35,427 nucleotides of DNA from Parvularculaceae bacterium (GTDB lineage: Bacteria > Pseudomonadota > Alphaproteobacteria > Caulobacterales > Parvularculaceae). Where the stretch lies: NCBI GenBank assembly GCA_021776465.1, contig JAJFFU010000050.1, forward strand, positions 1 to 35,427, written 5' to 3'. The notes below the pieces were generated by a model. It saw only the letters and a program-made list of their open reading frames with translations, was not told the origin of the DNA and searched no databases. This document shows positions 22,718-30,193 of this stretch, piece by piece. Position 1 is the first letter of the stretch. Each line of letters starts with the position of its first letter. Made by a program: the position numbers and the translations under genes.

Positions 22718-24786
22718 TATATCTCTTCTATTATGTCTTTAGATTTTTGCTGAATGCCGCTTTGAGTAATCATATGCTTTGTCATTTTTTCATGATGATC
22801 CAATGCAGCCTTAGTTACTTCAGCTTTATCTTTTTTATTGGTTTCTACAATCTTTGCATCAATCTTATTATGCTCTGCTTCTAATTTTAACATGTCTATT
22901 TGATGATCAAGCATCATTTTTTCTCTTTCCATCTGGAGACGCTGTTGCTCAATCTGATTCTTCATGACTGCTGGGTTTTGCTGCATTTCTTCTTGCTGTT
23001 GCTGCATCGCCATTTGTTTTTGCTGTTGCATCTCTTGCAACCAAGAATCAACCATATCTTTTAACTGCTCAACGCCTTTACCTTCCATATTATCCAATAC
23101 GAAATTAAGACCTTTCTCAGAAATGAACTGCGCAAAGAGTTGAGACATGCCCATCATTTCTTTAACCATGGTCAATGTTCGGGATTTCTGAACTTGGAAG
23201 CTAGCACCGGCTTTCACAGATACGCGTAAAGCATTCGTTTCATATTTAAAGGTAGGGTCATTATTCTGGTTTATGGGTAAGTAATAACGCTTACCTTTAT
23301 CGTCAACCATTGGGATGGTACGAGGTGTTACCCAGTACTTAGGAATGAGTTCAACGTAGATTTGGGCTGCTCTTTGAAGTCCATGCATAAAACCGACCAC
23401 ATAAGGCATAGCTGCTGAATTTGACTGTGTAGCTGCCTCAACAACTGCAACTCCTGATAACTGATTTTTGTTGATTCCCAAAGACGCATCGTAAGAACCT
23501 AAAATTTGTTGAATAAGTGAATCTGTGCCCTGAAAGGTGCTAGAAATTTCTGGTGGACACGGAACTTTTGGTACCGATGACCAAGGCGCTGGTATGGGCT
23601 TATCCGGGTCATTATCTAAAAATGCCTTATGAACCAATACATTTTCATGCTGCGGGTTAATCCAAGCTTCCATATATTCGGGTTGATTAGGTAATGCCTC
23701 TTCTGCTACTGCAAACTTATGTTGCACTTCATTCTCAATCGCATTCGCCAGACCAATACCAGCACGGTTTTTCAACCTCTGAGCATCTTTGGCATGGAAG
23801 ACATAGGGTCGTGTCATTTGTCTGACATCGCCATTGTTATTGCCTCGAAGCAAAATTGAATCACCATCTACAAATACAATAGGCAGCATTGTGAAATCAG
23901 TTTCTTCGCACTCTAAAACCATATTCTCAATTAATCGATATCTAACGATATGATCAATCTTAGTTGAGCGCTCACCAACAATAGCTGGGGGCACTGAACT
24001 CATATCATTCCAATTCTCAACCATCTCATCATATGCCGCGCGTGGCATTACTCTGCCATCCCTTACCTGAACAATCTTCATGCGTTTGGGTTTTTTAACA
24101 TAGTAATCAGCAACAATAAGTGTTTCTTTATTGTTATTAATATATGACCAATTGAACCCTTCAAAATCTCGTCTGAATGAAAGTTTAGAAATATCTATTT
24201 TTGGATAGTCATTCTCAAATTCTTCCTTGGTCATTGGGAAAAGCTCAAAGCAATAGTTACCATCACCTTTATGCGCCATGCGAGCTTTAGGATCAAAGCC
24301 ACAAAGCGTTGGGTCAAAAACACGTTCTAAATAGATGTTCTGCTTAAGCGACATAGGTGAATCATAATCAGTGAAAATCTTAATCGCTGAGAATCCACCG
24401 GATAGTAAATCTTTGTAGACTTGATACCGCATATGCTCATTATCATCGTCACTGAGCGCAAAGCGCATGTGCGCTTCAACCATTTCAATAACAGAAGCAC
24501 TTAATGCATCTGCATCTTGCGCACTCACTTCAATTGCAGGTTCAGATTTACTAAATTCACCTAAAAGACGTGAAATGTACGCTTCAAGAATATTAAATTC
24601 TAATTGAGGAAATCCCATGGCTTGCAACATGGTGACATCATCAGTGGTTAGTGAAGATTCGAACACAAAAGATCGAAAATCATTAAATCGTTTATAATTA
24701 TCTTGGAAATAATCATATGAGTTTTTGATGTTTGATTTTATAGATTCGAGTTTGTCCTGGATTCTTTTACCTGGTAAATCTGCCAT
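22717..24786 (-). CDS. Portal protein (P22 type)
   Basis: 689 residues, close to P22 portal length. The N-terminal KSNIKNSYDYFQDNYKRFND, LEFNILEAYISRLLGEFSKS (about 62-81) and IFTDYDSPMS with the ERVFDPTLCGFDPKAR segment are typical of the P22 portal family. A hinge region has SGVAVVEAATQSN and a following PYVVGFMHGLQRAAQIYVEL helix. The last 120 residues form a Gln/Glu/Lys coiled coil, like the long C-terminal barrel of P22. It forms the dodecameric DNA gate and is preceded in the operon by the large terminase. Confidence 0.93.
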   Translation of the reverse strand: MADLPGKRIQDKLESIKSNIKNSYDYFQDNYKRFNDFRSFVFESSLTTDDVTMLQAMGFPQLEFNILEAYISRLLGEFSKSEPAIEVSAQDADALSASVIEMVEAHMRFALSDDDNEHMRYQVYKDLLSGGFSAIKIFTDYDSPMSLKQNIYLERVFDPTLCGFDPKARMAHKGDGNYCFELFPMTKEEFENDYPKIDISKLSFRRDFEGFNWSYINNNKETLIVADYYVKKPKRMKIVQVRDGRVMPRAAYDEMVENWNDMSSVPPAIVGERSTKIDHIVRYRLIENMVLECEETDFTMLPIVFVDGDSILLRGNNNGDVRQMTRPYVFHAKDAQRLKNRAGIGLANAIENEVQHKFAVAEEALPNQPEYMEAWINPQHENVLVHKAFLDNDPDKPIPAPWSSVPKVPCPPEISSTFQGTDSLIQQILGSYDASLGINKNQLSGVAVVEAATQSNSAAMPYVVGFMHGLQRAAQIYVELIPKYWVTPRTIPMVDDKGKRYYLPINQNNDPTFKYETNALRVSVKAGASFQVQKSRTLTMVKEMMGMSQLFAQFISEKGLNFVLDNMEGKGVEQLKDMVDSWLQEMQQQKQMAMQQQQEEMQQNPAVMKNQIEQQRLQMEREKMMLDHQIDMLKLEAEHNKIDAKIVETNKKDKAEVTKAALDHHEKMTKHMITQSGIQQKSKDIIEEI

Positions 24787-24836
24787 GTCACATCCTTGTG
24801 AGGAAAAGCTAAGATAGAAATATTTTGTTTATTTTA

Positions 24837-25007
24837 TCAAGATTTGGTTCTATTTTGACTATTTTGCTCTAATTTTATGACACTTTCACGCAAAGATGCT
24901 ACTTTTTCAAACAAAAGTTCAACTTCTTGGGTTAGTTTATCAATTTTATATGAATAATTATTAACAACGTAAGATTCATAATCCCATCCATGTACATCAT
25001 TTACCAT
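24837..25007 (-). CDS. Small coiled-coil protein between terminase and portal (56 aa)
   Basis: ATG 25007, with AAAAGGAAAG before it, overlaps the last codons of the terminase gene. The 56 residues include a heptad-like region (IDKLTQEVELLFEKVASLRE, about 22-41), so a short coiled coil is likely. Unrecognised. The gap to the portal start (about 50 bases) holds nothing else obvious. Confidence 0.6.
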   Translation of the reverse strand: MVNDVHGWDYESYVVNNYSYKIDKLTQEVELLFEKVASLRESVIKLEQNSQNRTKS

Positions 25008-26535
25008 AAGCTTTCCTTTTCACATAGTCTAAATGTCTAGATTTCATTTGTAATTTATGCGCAAATTCTGAAGTATCTTTAGGCTCTACATGCGTATTAA
25101 TCACAGTTCTGTCAATCAAAGCTAACTTAACTGCATCATATAAACTGTCAGCGATATCGTCGTGTCGATGCGTATCGTTATGAGTAATCTTGCTCATATG
25201 GTCTATACACATCTTGGTATGCTTTCCACCATAAGGCAAAGTTATCAATCTTTTGGCCACATACGGCTGTGCTTCTAAATACCTCGTGGTCTTGCTACCA
25301 GATGCTCTTGTACGAGACACATCCACAATCTTCAAGCTCGGAATGGTCTTGAGCATTGAGCTTAATGTCACACCCGTTGATTTCTTCTCAATGGCCACAA
25401 ATGAAGGTTGTTTCTTATGGCGCAAACATCCTGCATAAAACTCCATAAACTCCGCCTCAAGGTCTTTTGGCTCAACCCTTAATTCCATACAGTCAATCCA
25501 AAACAAGCCGTACATACCCTCTAAATGCGTCCCATTGTACAAAATCTTATGAACACCCCAGAAGCTAAACACAGACGCATCATTGTAGGTTTTGTCGGTT
25601 TCAGCCGTGTCAATTGTTAAGAATGTACACTCAATTTCTGGATGGTCGTCTGTTATTACAAAATCTTCAGTTTTAAAGATACCACCACCAGCAGGGCTTG
25701 GGTTCTGTTGATGTTGAGATGCAAATACATAGGGATTGAACTCAGCCTCTTGAAGTAACCTGTCTTTAGTCCAGATATTAGGGGCGAGTGGATTACCAGC
25801 CTCATCAATAGAGGGCAAGATAACTTTTTTCCAGTCATCACCATCTTTTCCTTCTAACAGAAACGCTGGCAAATCATCTTCGTGCAATCTTTGACCAATA
25901 AATATAATAGGCACATTAGGGCCACGAGGTCTTGTTTTAACAGTCTGGTTATAGTTATCAATCACATGATGCCTACGCGTGTCCGAATGAACCTCATCTG
26001 GCTTGTGAGCATCATCGTAAATTATCCCACCTGAGAATCGTTCTAGGTTAGGCAAACCAGCATCTTGACCGACAATAGAACCTGAGCTACCAAATGCCAT
26101 GACACGACCACCCTGCAATGTTGCAAAGTTACTCTTTGATTTAGATGCAGGGTCAATTGAGATACCAAAAAGCTTTTGATAAGTAGGAATGCTCATAATG
26201 GCTTTAATCTCAGCTGTGTTTTTTTCAGCCAGAGATTGAGAATGCGCGAGATAGAGAAACTTGCAATCAGGATAATGCGTATAACACCAAGCTACGAAAT
26301 AACAGGCCATAGTGGATTTACCGGAGCCAGGAAATACATTTAGAACCAATCTCAACGTATCAAGTGTAAAGACCTTGTTAAGTTCTCGTGCGATAGTGAT
26401 GTAATGGGACTCTCTACCAACAGGCTCTGACAACTCAAACTTACGATTGTTTCTTAGCAAATAGAACACCTGTAGGAACTCTAAGAATGAGCCTTTAAGC
26501 CTATAGCGTTCTGTTTCTCGGTCGTCGTATTGCAT
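24997..26535 (-). CDS. terL: Terminase large subunit
   Basis: 512 residues. The ATPase half has Walker A PGSGKST (residues 69-75), an AHSQSLAEKN adenine-side motif and Walker B IIYDD (171-175), followed by HSDTRRHHVIDNY. The nuclease half has FLTIDTAETDKTYNDASVFS, FVAIEKKSTG and the final RHDDIADSLYDAV acidic motif, giving the Asp/Glu cluster of the RNase H-like fold. It powers DNA packaging and makes the headful or end cuts. The small subunit lies about 3.3 kb away (29801-30193), separated by accessory genes. Confidence 0.95.
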   Translation of the reverse strand: MQYDDRETERYRLKGSFLEFLQVFYLLRNNRKFELSEPVGRESHYITIARELNKVFTLDTLRLVLNVFPGSGKSTMACYFVAWCYTHYPDCKFLYLAHSQSLAEKNTAEIKAIMSIPTYQKLFGISIDPASKSKSNFATLQGGRVMAFGSSGSIVGQDAGLPNLERFSGGIIYDDAHKPDEVHSDTRRHHVIDNYNQTVKTRPRGPNVPIIFIGQRLHEDDLPAFLLEGKDGDDWKKVILPSIDEAGNPLAPNIWTKDRLLQEAEFNPYVFASQHQQNPSPAGGGIFKTEDFVITDDHPEIECTFLTIDTAETDKTYNDASVFSFWGVHKILYNGTHLEGMYGLFWIDCMELRVEPKDLEAEFMEFYAGCLRHKKQPSFVAIEKKSTGVTLSSMLKTIPSLKIVDVSRTRASGSKTTRYLEAQPYVAKRLITLPYGGKHTKMCIDHMSKITHNDTHRHDDIADSLYDAVKLALIDRTVINTHVEPKDTSEFAHKLQMKSRHLDYVKRKAYGK

Positions 26536-26748
26536 TTACTGATTTACTCTTAAATTAATTGTAGGCATCTTGTACGTATATGGTTCGTCATTACACTTGC
26601 AATACAAAGTTATCGTATGGGAGATATATTTATTTGGTTTTGTCATAGATTTAATCTCCTCAATTTCAAAAACTTTCCCACATTCACATTTCAAGGATTC
26701 ACAAAATTTTAGTATAGATTCATCAATTTCTTTTAGATATTTATTCAT
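26536..26748 (-). CDS. Small Cys-rich hypothetical protein (70 aa)
   Basis: 70 residues with CESLKCECG (16-24) and YCKCND (49-54), a likely four-Cys zinc ribbon. The start ATG overlaps the stop of the 24-codon ORF before it (ATGA). It ends directly before the terminase ATG, so it heads the packaging genes. Function unknown. Confidence 0.65.
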   Translation of the reverse strand: MNKYLKEIDESILKFCESLKCECGKVFEIEEIKSMTKPNKYISHTITLYCKCNDEPYTYKMPTINLRVNQ

Positions 26749-26819
26749 TTCGTTGGCCCTTCTGGTTTATCCAACCCAAATCCTTTTCTTTGGGTTTCAA
26801 TTGTTTTTGGGTTAGTCAT
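26745..26819 (-). CDS. 24-residue ORF in a chain of overlapping genes
   Basis: It begins at ATGACTAA, where the stop of the 65-residue gene is nested, and ends at ATGA of the next gene. Its first 13 codons (MTNPKTIETQRKG) nearly repeat the 13-codon ORF at 27016-27057. It probably works mainly to pass ribosomes on, but a peptide could be made. Confidence 0.45.
   Translation of the reverse strand: MTNPKTIETQRKGFGLDKPEGPTK
26779..26819 (-). repeat. Coupling repeat, copy A
   Basis: In the first 40 bases this copy differs at only three positions from copy B (27016-27057). It contains a stop/start overlap (ATGACTAA), a short peptide frame and a purine-rich AAAGAAAAGGAT ribosome site. Confidence 0.8.
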
Positions 26820-27009
26820 TTTTGTCTCTATCATGATTAACAAATGCCTTGTTCGCCCACATACACGCAGTTTCAATATGAGTTAATGCTATTGAAGCTT
26901 CTCTGGATGTATAGAATGAAAGCAACTTAACTGTTTGCGCTAGCATTTCATCCATAAGTTTTATATTTTCTTTGGTGCTTTCTGATAATTCGTTAAAATC
27001 TTTTCTCAT
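26812..27009 (-). CDS. Small helical hypothetical protein (65 aa)
   Basis: 65 residues, charged and helical: MRKDFNELSESTKENIKLMD, then SFYTSREASIALTHIETACM. AAAAGGAT from the repeat element lies about 10 bases before the ATG. The end (Asn-Asp, then TAA) overlaps the next ATG. Unrecognised. Confidence 0.65.
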   Translation of the reverse strand: MRKDFNELSESTKENIKLMDEMLAQTVKLLSFYTSREASIALTHIETACMWANKAFVNHDRDKND

Positions 27010-27015
27010 TGTGTT

Positions 27016-27057
27016 TTATCCTTTTCTTTGTGTCTCAATTGTTTTTGGGCTAGTCAT
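27016..27057 (-). CDS. 13-residue leader-like ORF (coupling repeat, copy B)
   Basis: MTSPKTIETQRKG is followed by TAA. The ATG overlaps the TAG of the 95-residue ORF as ATGACTAG, and the end supplies the ribosome site of the next gene. It is a near copy of the start of the 24-codon ORF at 26745-26819. Confidence 0.4.
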   Translation of the reverse strand: MTSPKTIETQRKG

Positions 27058-27313
27058 TTTCTTCCACTTTTTCAATTGTTCCTATGTAAGCGCTTAAGTA
27101 CTCGTTTATCGCAATATTAAATACATGATCACCGTCTGTAGCCTCAATATAAGGCTCTAAATTTGGAATAGTATGTAATATGCCAGATGTTGGACCACCC
27201 CAGCAGCTATGATTTTCCATCCTAAATCTAACCTTTTCACCATGTTTTAACGCTGCATCTGCTAAAACTTGATTCTTCCATTCAATAGAATTGTGTTCAA
27301 ACTGGTTAGTCAT
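27050..27313 (-). CDS. Hypothetical accessory protein (87 aa)
   Basis: The start ATG 27313 overlaps the upstream TAA as ATGACTAA; an upstream in-frame ATG at 27337 would lie inside that gene. Sequence: MTNQFEHNSIEWKNQVLADA, RFRMENHSCWGG, then an acidic C-terminus. No family recognised. It belongs to the accessory chain between the two terminase genes. Confidence 0.65.
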   Translation of the reverse strand: MTNQFEHNSIEWKNQVLADAALKHGEKVRFRMENHSCWGGPTSGILHTIPNLEPYIEATDGDHVFNIAINEYLSAYIGTIEKVEEND

Positions 27314-27437
27314 TTTTCTCTCGCTTAAATCGCTCACCTACCTGGCACCAATAGCACAGATCAGATATTTTCATACTAAAGTCACCTTTGATGCGTACTC
27401 TAACCTGACCACATTTTTTGCATTTTATTTCAGTCAT
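27306..27437 (-). CDS. 43-residue zinc-finger protein
   Basis: The frame starts at ATG 27437, overlapping the Lar-like stop as ATGA. It contains KCKKCG (5-10) and CYWC (27-30), two Cys-X2-Cys pairs 16 residues apart, as in compact zinc ribbons. It ends KND with an ATGACTAA junction. Target unknown. Confidence 0.6.
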   Translation of the reverse strand: MTEIKCKKCGQVRVRIKGDFSMKISDLCYWCQVGERFKREKND

Positions 27438-27814
27438 GCGCGCTTATTCCATGTTTTGATTGCATTTTCTCGGCCATCACATAAATCGGTACCGGGAGCA
27501 ACACTACATTCATTATTACAGCACCATATTTCCCAAATATCTGAATGAGACGCCGACCCAATATCTCGTTCACAATTAGGTAATTTTCCACAAAATGGGC
27601 AGCCTTTAATCTCTGGTTCTTCTTTTTCTTTTGGTTCTAGTTTGTCTATCATTTGCTTTAACACTTCTATTTCATTACCTTGACACGCAACATCCGTTAG
27701 ATGCATGTTAACCGCATCGATGAGCTCGTTTATTTTATTGTGTTGTTCTCTCGCAATTGAGTATAAATTATCTGAGACGTACCATGTGTGATCATCTAAC
27801 TTTTCAATCTTCAT
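27434..27814 (-). CDS. Lar-like (restriction alleviation family) zinc protein
   Basis: 126 residues. The N-terminal 65 residues are helical and acidic. The C-terminal half has CPFCGKLPNC (71-80), WCCNNEC (97-103) and a final AIKTWNKRA, the layout of the Lar family (phage/prophage restriction alleviation). Rac-prophage Lar relieves type I restriction; many homologues are annotated only by the zinc motif, so anti-restriction is a hypothesis here. It starts divergently from the Ser-rich gene at 27859, 44 bases away, and ends in ATGA overlap with the next zinc gene. Confidence 0.78.
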   Translation of the reverse strand: MKIEKLDDHTWYVSDNLYSIAREQHNKINELIDAVNMHLTDVACQGNEIEVLKQMIDKLEPKEKEEPEIKGCPFCGKLPNCERDIGSASHSDIWEIWCCNNECSVAPGTDLCDGRENAIKTWNKRA

Positions 27815-27858
27815 ATGCTCACTTCCTATGCTATTCTAAAAATAAAAGGAGATTCATC

Positions 27859-28095
27859 ATGGGTCACAAGAAAATAACCATCGAAATGGATAGCTCTAGC
27901 TCGTCAGATACTCCAAATGCTACTCAACGCACAAAGACTCCAATGCCTTCACCTCGTGCTGGTGATGCTGCTTCTTCGTCACCAGTTGCAGATAATAGGA
28001 ACTCGTTTGTAAACAACATAAATATTCAAGAAACCGAAAAAACCGAAGTAAATTGTTGCGAGTCTTTTTGTACATGGTTTAAATCACTTTTTTAA
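27859..28095 (+). CDS. Lone plus-strand Ser-rich protein with a Cys cluster near its end
   Basis: An AAAAGGAG site precedes ATG 27859. The 78 residues start MGHKKITIEMDSSSSSDTPN, continue through Pro/Ser/Ala-rich, probably disordered sequence, and end with VNCCESFCTWFKSLF, a Cys cluster plus an aromatic, amphipathic tail. It is the only plus-strand gene inside about 30 kb of minus-strand genes, with weak promoter-like hexamers upstream (TTCATA/TATTCT, 16 apart). Its 3' end overlaps the YopX stop by 12 bases. No family recognised. It looks like a moron (an added, independently expressed gene). Confidence 0.65.
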   Translation: MGHKKITIEMDSSSSSDTPNATQRTKTPMPSPRAGDAASSSPVADNRNSFVNNINIQETEKTEVNCCESFCTWFKSLF

Positions 28096-28494
28096 TAATT
28101 CGGGATTCTCAAAGATATTTCCGATTATTTCATAATCATAATTTTCATGAAGTGTGAAAGGGCAAGAACCTAGCACCTCAGGGTCTATATCATCTACCCA
28201 CATAATCCCTTCGGACCAATCAATTACAAAAACCGCGGGATCAAACAGTTCGTCATTTCGTTCGCTATGAAGTAAATCCCCCTCAAAAATAAATTCCCCA
28301 TTTTTGTCCTTGAGCCCGGTGCATTGTTGAATGACGTAATTTTCCTGATTTTCTAATGGTAATATATCCCACTCATTTCTGTGATTACGTTGAAGCACAT
28401 TCAACGAGGCATCCATACCTACAAAATAATCAGGCATATCGTGAAAATAGTTGCATTCTTTATCCCAAATTCGAAACTTAAATCTGTCATTCAT
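28084..28494 (-). CDS. YopX family protein, copy 2
   Basis: 136 residues from ATG 28494: RFKFRIWDKE, YVIQQCTGLKDKNGEFIFEG (about 73-92), YEIIGNIFENPELL at the end. These blocks are nearly identical to copy 1 (1802-2224), while the middle parts differ. Two divergent copies on opposite strands imply separate use. The ATG overlaps the stop of the 42-residue membrane ORF. Confidence 0.88.
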   Translation of the reverse strand: MNDRFKFRIWDKECNYFHDMPDYFVGMDASLNVLQRNHRNEWDILPLENQENYVIQQCTGLKDKNGEFIFEGDLLHSERNDELFDPAVFVIDWSEGIMWVDDIDPEVLGSCPFTLHENYDYEIIGNIFENPELLKK

Positions 28495-28615
28495 AACAAG
28501 CCTCATTAACAGTTGAGTTCTTATAAACTTGGGCCATGATGCAAGTATTAGCTACGCAAGCGAACATGCAGATGATAAGCACACCTACAATAAAGATATT
28601 TCTTAAATCATTCAT
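28487..28615 (-). CDS. Small single-span membrane protein (42 aa)
   Basis: MNDLRNIFIVGVLIICMFAC then VANTCIMAQVY: residues 7-28 are a hydrophobic helix with several Cys, and the C-terminus is short and polar. Start and stop both overlap neighbouring frames (AATGA junctions). Membrane location is clear; function is unknown. Confidence 0.6.
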   Translation of the reverse strand: MNDLRNIFIVGVLIICMFACVANTCIMAQVYKNSTVNEACYE

Positions 28616-28742
28616 TATCACGTCCCGTTAAAATCATTTGAATTATTTGCAAATCACTTTTCTCTGGGTATTTCTCTTGTAAATCCTGAGCTATTTCAGT
28701 TTCAAGCAAATCATAGGCTTTAACCCAATCAGGCATTTCCAT
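28608..28742 (-). CDS. Small acidic hypothetical protein (44 aa)
   Basis: ATG 28742, with GAGGG about nine bases before it, lies in the end of the ribbon-helix-helix gene; ATG 28736 is a second choice. The protein is MEMPDWVKAYDLLETEIAQD and a helical tail ending TGRDNE. Possibly a partner or antitoxin-like small protein next to the regulator; no evidence beyond position. Confidence 0.55.
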   Translation of the reverse strand: MEMPDWVKAYDLLETEIAQDLQEKYPEKSDLQIIQMILTGRDNE

Positions 28743-28911
28743 CTTTCGGACCCTCTTTCACTCTTTCGGAAACTTTGTGCAGATAATAATACAGACGCAC
28801 AGATTGCTGAACAATGCTGGCTTTGCTCTCACCAAACTCATCAGCCAAGCTCTCTATCTTGCGCAGGTCTTCTTTTGAAAGGCCTACTGTTAGGCGGTTA
28901 ATTGTTTTCAT
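28729..28911 (-). CDS. Ribbon-helix-helix DNA-binding protein, accessory region
   Basis: 60 residues. NRLTVGLSKEDLRKIESLAD (5-24) gives the beta strand and first helix, and ESKASIVQQSVRLYYYL the second helix of a CopG/Arc-type ribbon-helix-helix dimer. It probably represses a nearby promoter. The palindromes at 29574-29639 upstream of the same gene chain are candidate operators. The start overlaps the stop of the gene before it. Confidence 0.75.
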   Translation of the reverse strand: MKTINRLTVGLSKEDLRKIESLADEFGESKASIVQQSVRLYYYLHKVSERVKEGPKDGNA

Positions 28912-29314
28912 TTTCTTTCGCTAATATATATTGTTCTAGTAAATCAAAAAAATGCTTACCTTTATCGGAGAGCCAGCCAGGAATTGAGCCCCCGTGCTCT
29001 AAAATTTCTAACTCATTTAATTGATACCAAATAAATTGCAATACTTCTTCAGCGTGAGATTTTATATAGAAAATTAATTTTTCTTGAGATTTTTTATAAT
29101 TCTTATAATCATTATCAAATAATTCTTTTTGATATTTTAATAAATGATAAATCAACTCTAAATTAGATTGATTACAACCACATCCACAGTGATTCAAAAC
29201 TGAACAGTTTAATAATTCTTCTAAATCTTCAACATATACACCATCAGGAATTTGATAAGAAGCATAAATATTGTCTTTAAAATTATTCTTTATTTCTTCC
29301 CAGTTATATTCCAT
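28898..29314 (-). CDS. Hypothetical accessory protein (138 aa)
   Basis: From ATG 29314 there are 138 residues: MEYNWEEIKNNFKDNIYASY, a CSVLNHCGCGC cluster at about 36-46, long Lys/Tyr/Glu helices and a GSIPGWLSDKGKHFFDLLEQ segment. An ATG or GTG further up would only add residues from the previous gene's tail. The Cys cluster could bind metal. No family recognised. Confidence 0.65.
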   Translation of the reverse strand: MEYNWEEIKNNFKDNIYASYQIPDGVYVEDLEELLNCSVLNHCGCGCNQSNLELIYHLLKYQKELFDNDYKNYKKSQEKLIFYIKSHAEEVLQFIWYQLNELEILEHGGSIPGWLSDKGKHFFDLLEQYILAKENENN

Positions 29315-29331
29315 CTCAACCCTCCACAAAA

Positions 29332-29547
29332 TCAGCCAAAAATTGCACAAGCTTCGTCTAATGCGATATCAAAATCAAATCTCGCACCAGCTTCATAGAG
29401 TTTGCACAATTTATTAATCAATTTATCTTTTGTGATTTCCAGATTGTATAAGGACGACAAAGCATAATCTGCAGCAAATGTTTCTGCCATTTCTAAATTC
29501 ATTTCGTGATTGATTTTATGTACAAAGTTTTTAAGGCTAAAGTTCAT
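29332..29547 (-). CDS. Small acidic protein, first gene of the accessory chain (71 aa)
   Basis: 71 residues: MNFSLKNFVHKINHEMNLEM, then FAADYALSSLYNLEITKDKL and ALDEACAIFG. It looks wholly helical. It is the promoter-proximal gene downstream of the palindrome cluster at 29574-29639. Unknown function. Confidence 0.65.
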   Translation of the reverse strand: MNFSLKNFVHKINHEMNLEMAETFAADYALSSLYNLEITKDKLINKLCKLYEAGARFDFDIALDEACAIFG

Positions 29548-29573
29548 TTTGTAATCCCATTCATAAGTTAGTG

Positions 29574-29639
29574 TGTTAACACTTTAACAATGTATTAATC
29601 ATATTGCAAGAGAATTAAGAAAGTTTAATAAGGTATTAA
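29574..29639. promoter_or_regulatory. Operator-like palindrome cluster before the accessory gene chain
   Basis: Two perfect inverted repeats: TGTTAA-CACT-TTAACA (29574-29589) and TTAATA-AGG-TATTAA (29625-29639). Between them on the minus strand lies TTGCAA (a possible -35) with a poor -10 near the first palindrome. A repressor site over the promoter of the 29547-to-26745 gene chain is likely. The downstream ribbon-helix-helix gene is one candidate binder. Confidence 0.5.
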
Positions 29640-29660
29640 CTATTAAAGGAAAGGGAGGGT

Positions 29661-29801
29661 TTATTTATCAACAGACTTCTTATCTTCTATAAAACGCCAC
29701 ATATCATCAATGATTAAAAAACAACTCATCAATACAAACATGCAGATATAAGGCAGAAATGCCCCTAGGATTAACAAAAAAATGATTTCTAATACTGACA
29801 T
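29661..29801 (-). CDS. Small membrane protein coupled to small terminase (46 aa)
   Basis: The ATG at 29801 overlaps the small-terminase stop (TGATG). MSVLEIIFLLILGAFLPYIC then MFVLMSCFLII: residues 5-31 are hydrophobic, forming one or two membrane passes, with an acidic/basic tail. Possibly lysis-related, given its closeness to the lysis genes. Unproven. Confidence 0.6.
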   Translation of the reverse strand: MSVLEIIFLLILGAFLPYICMFVLMSCFLIIDDMWRFIEDKKSVDK

Positions 29802-30193
29802 CAATACTCTTTCTTGAAGCTGTCCTCATACGCTTTGCGCGCTTCTCGGACTTCTTTTACTTCTTCAGCAACCAAACCAATATCTTGTTTGACTTCTTTT
29901 TTATCGCTCCATTGAAAACGATTTGTAAAATAAAACTTAGTCAAAAGGCCATTTACATTCTTGTTAGACAGGTTTTCCATCAGCCAACTTTCCCAGTGGG
30001 CCTCACATTTTATCTTAGAAACCCTAAAAGTATCGGAAAAATCCTTATGTACCTTAACCCATTCATAAAATGTGTCTGTACAAATATCTTGACTTGCACA
30101 AAATTGAACCACTGATTTTCCATCACTCATAGCTTTATACAAGAGTTCAGGCATTTCATCAGTATATTTTGTTGGTCTGCCACGTGTAGCCAT
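29801..30193 (-). CDS. terS: Terminase small subunit
   Basis: 130 residues. RGRPTKYTDEMPELLYKAMS (4-23) plus a helix-turn-helix DGKSVVQFCASQDICTDTFY and EWVKVHKDFSDTFRVSK is the typical N-terminal DNA-binding segment of phage small terminases; the C-terminal helices (EVKEVREARKAYEDS) suit ring formation. It recognises phage DNA and stimulates the large subunit. The start overlaps or abuts the zinc-gene stop, and the stop overlaps a membrane ORF. Separation from the large subunit is unusual. Confidence 0.82.
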   Translation of the reverse strand: MATRGRPTKYTDEMPELLYKAMSDGKSVVQFCASQDICTDTFYEWVKVHKDFSDTFRVSKIKCEAHWESWLMENLSNKNVNGLLTKFYFTNRFQWSDKKEVKQDIGLVAEEVKEVREARKAYEDSFKKEY

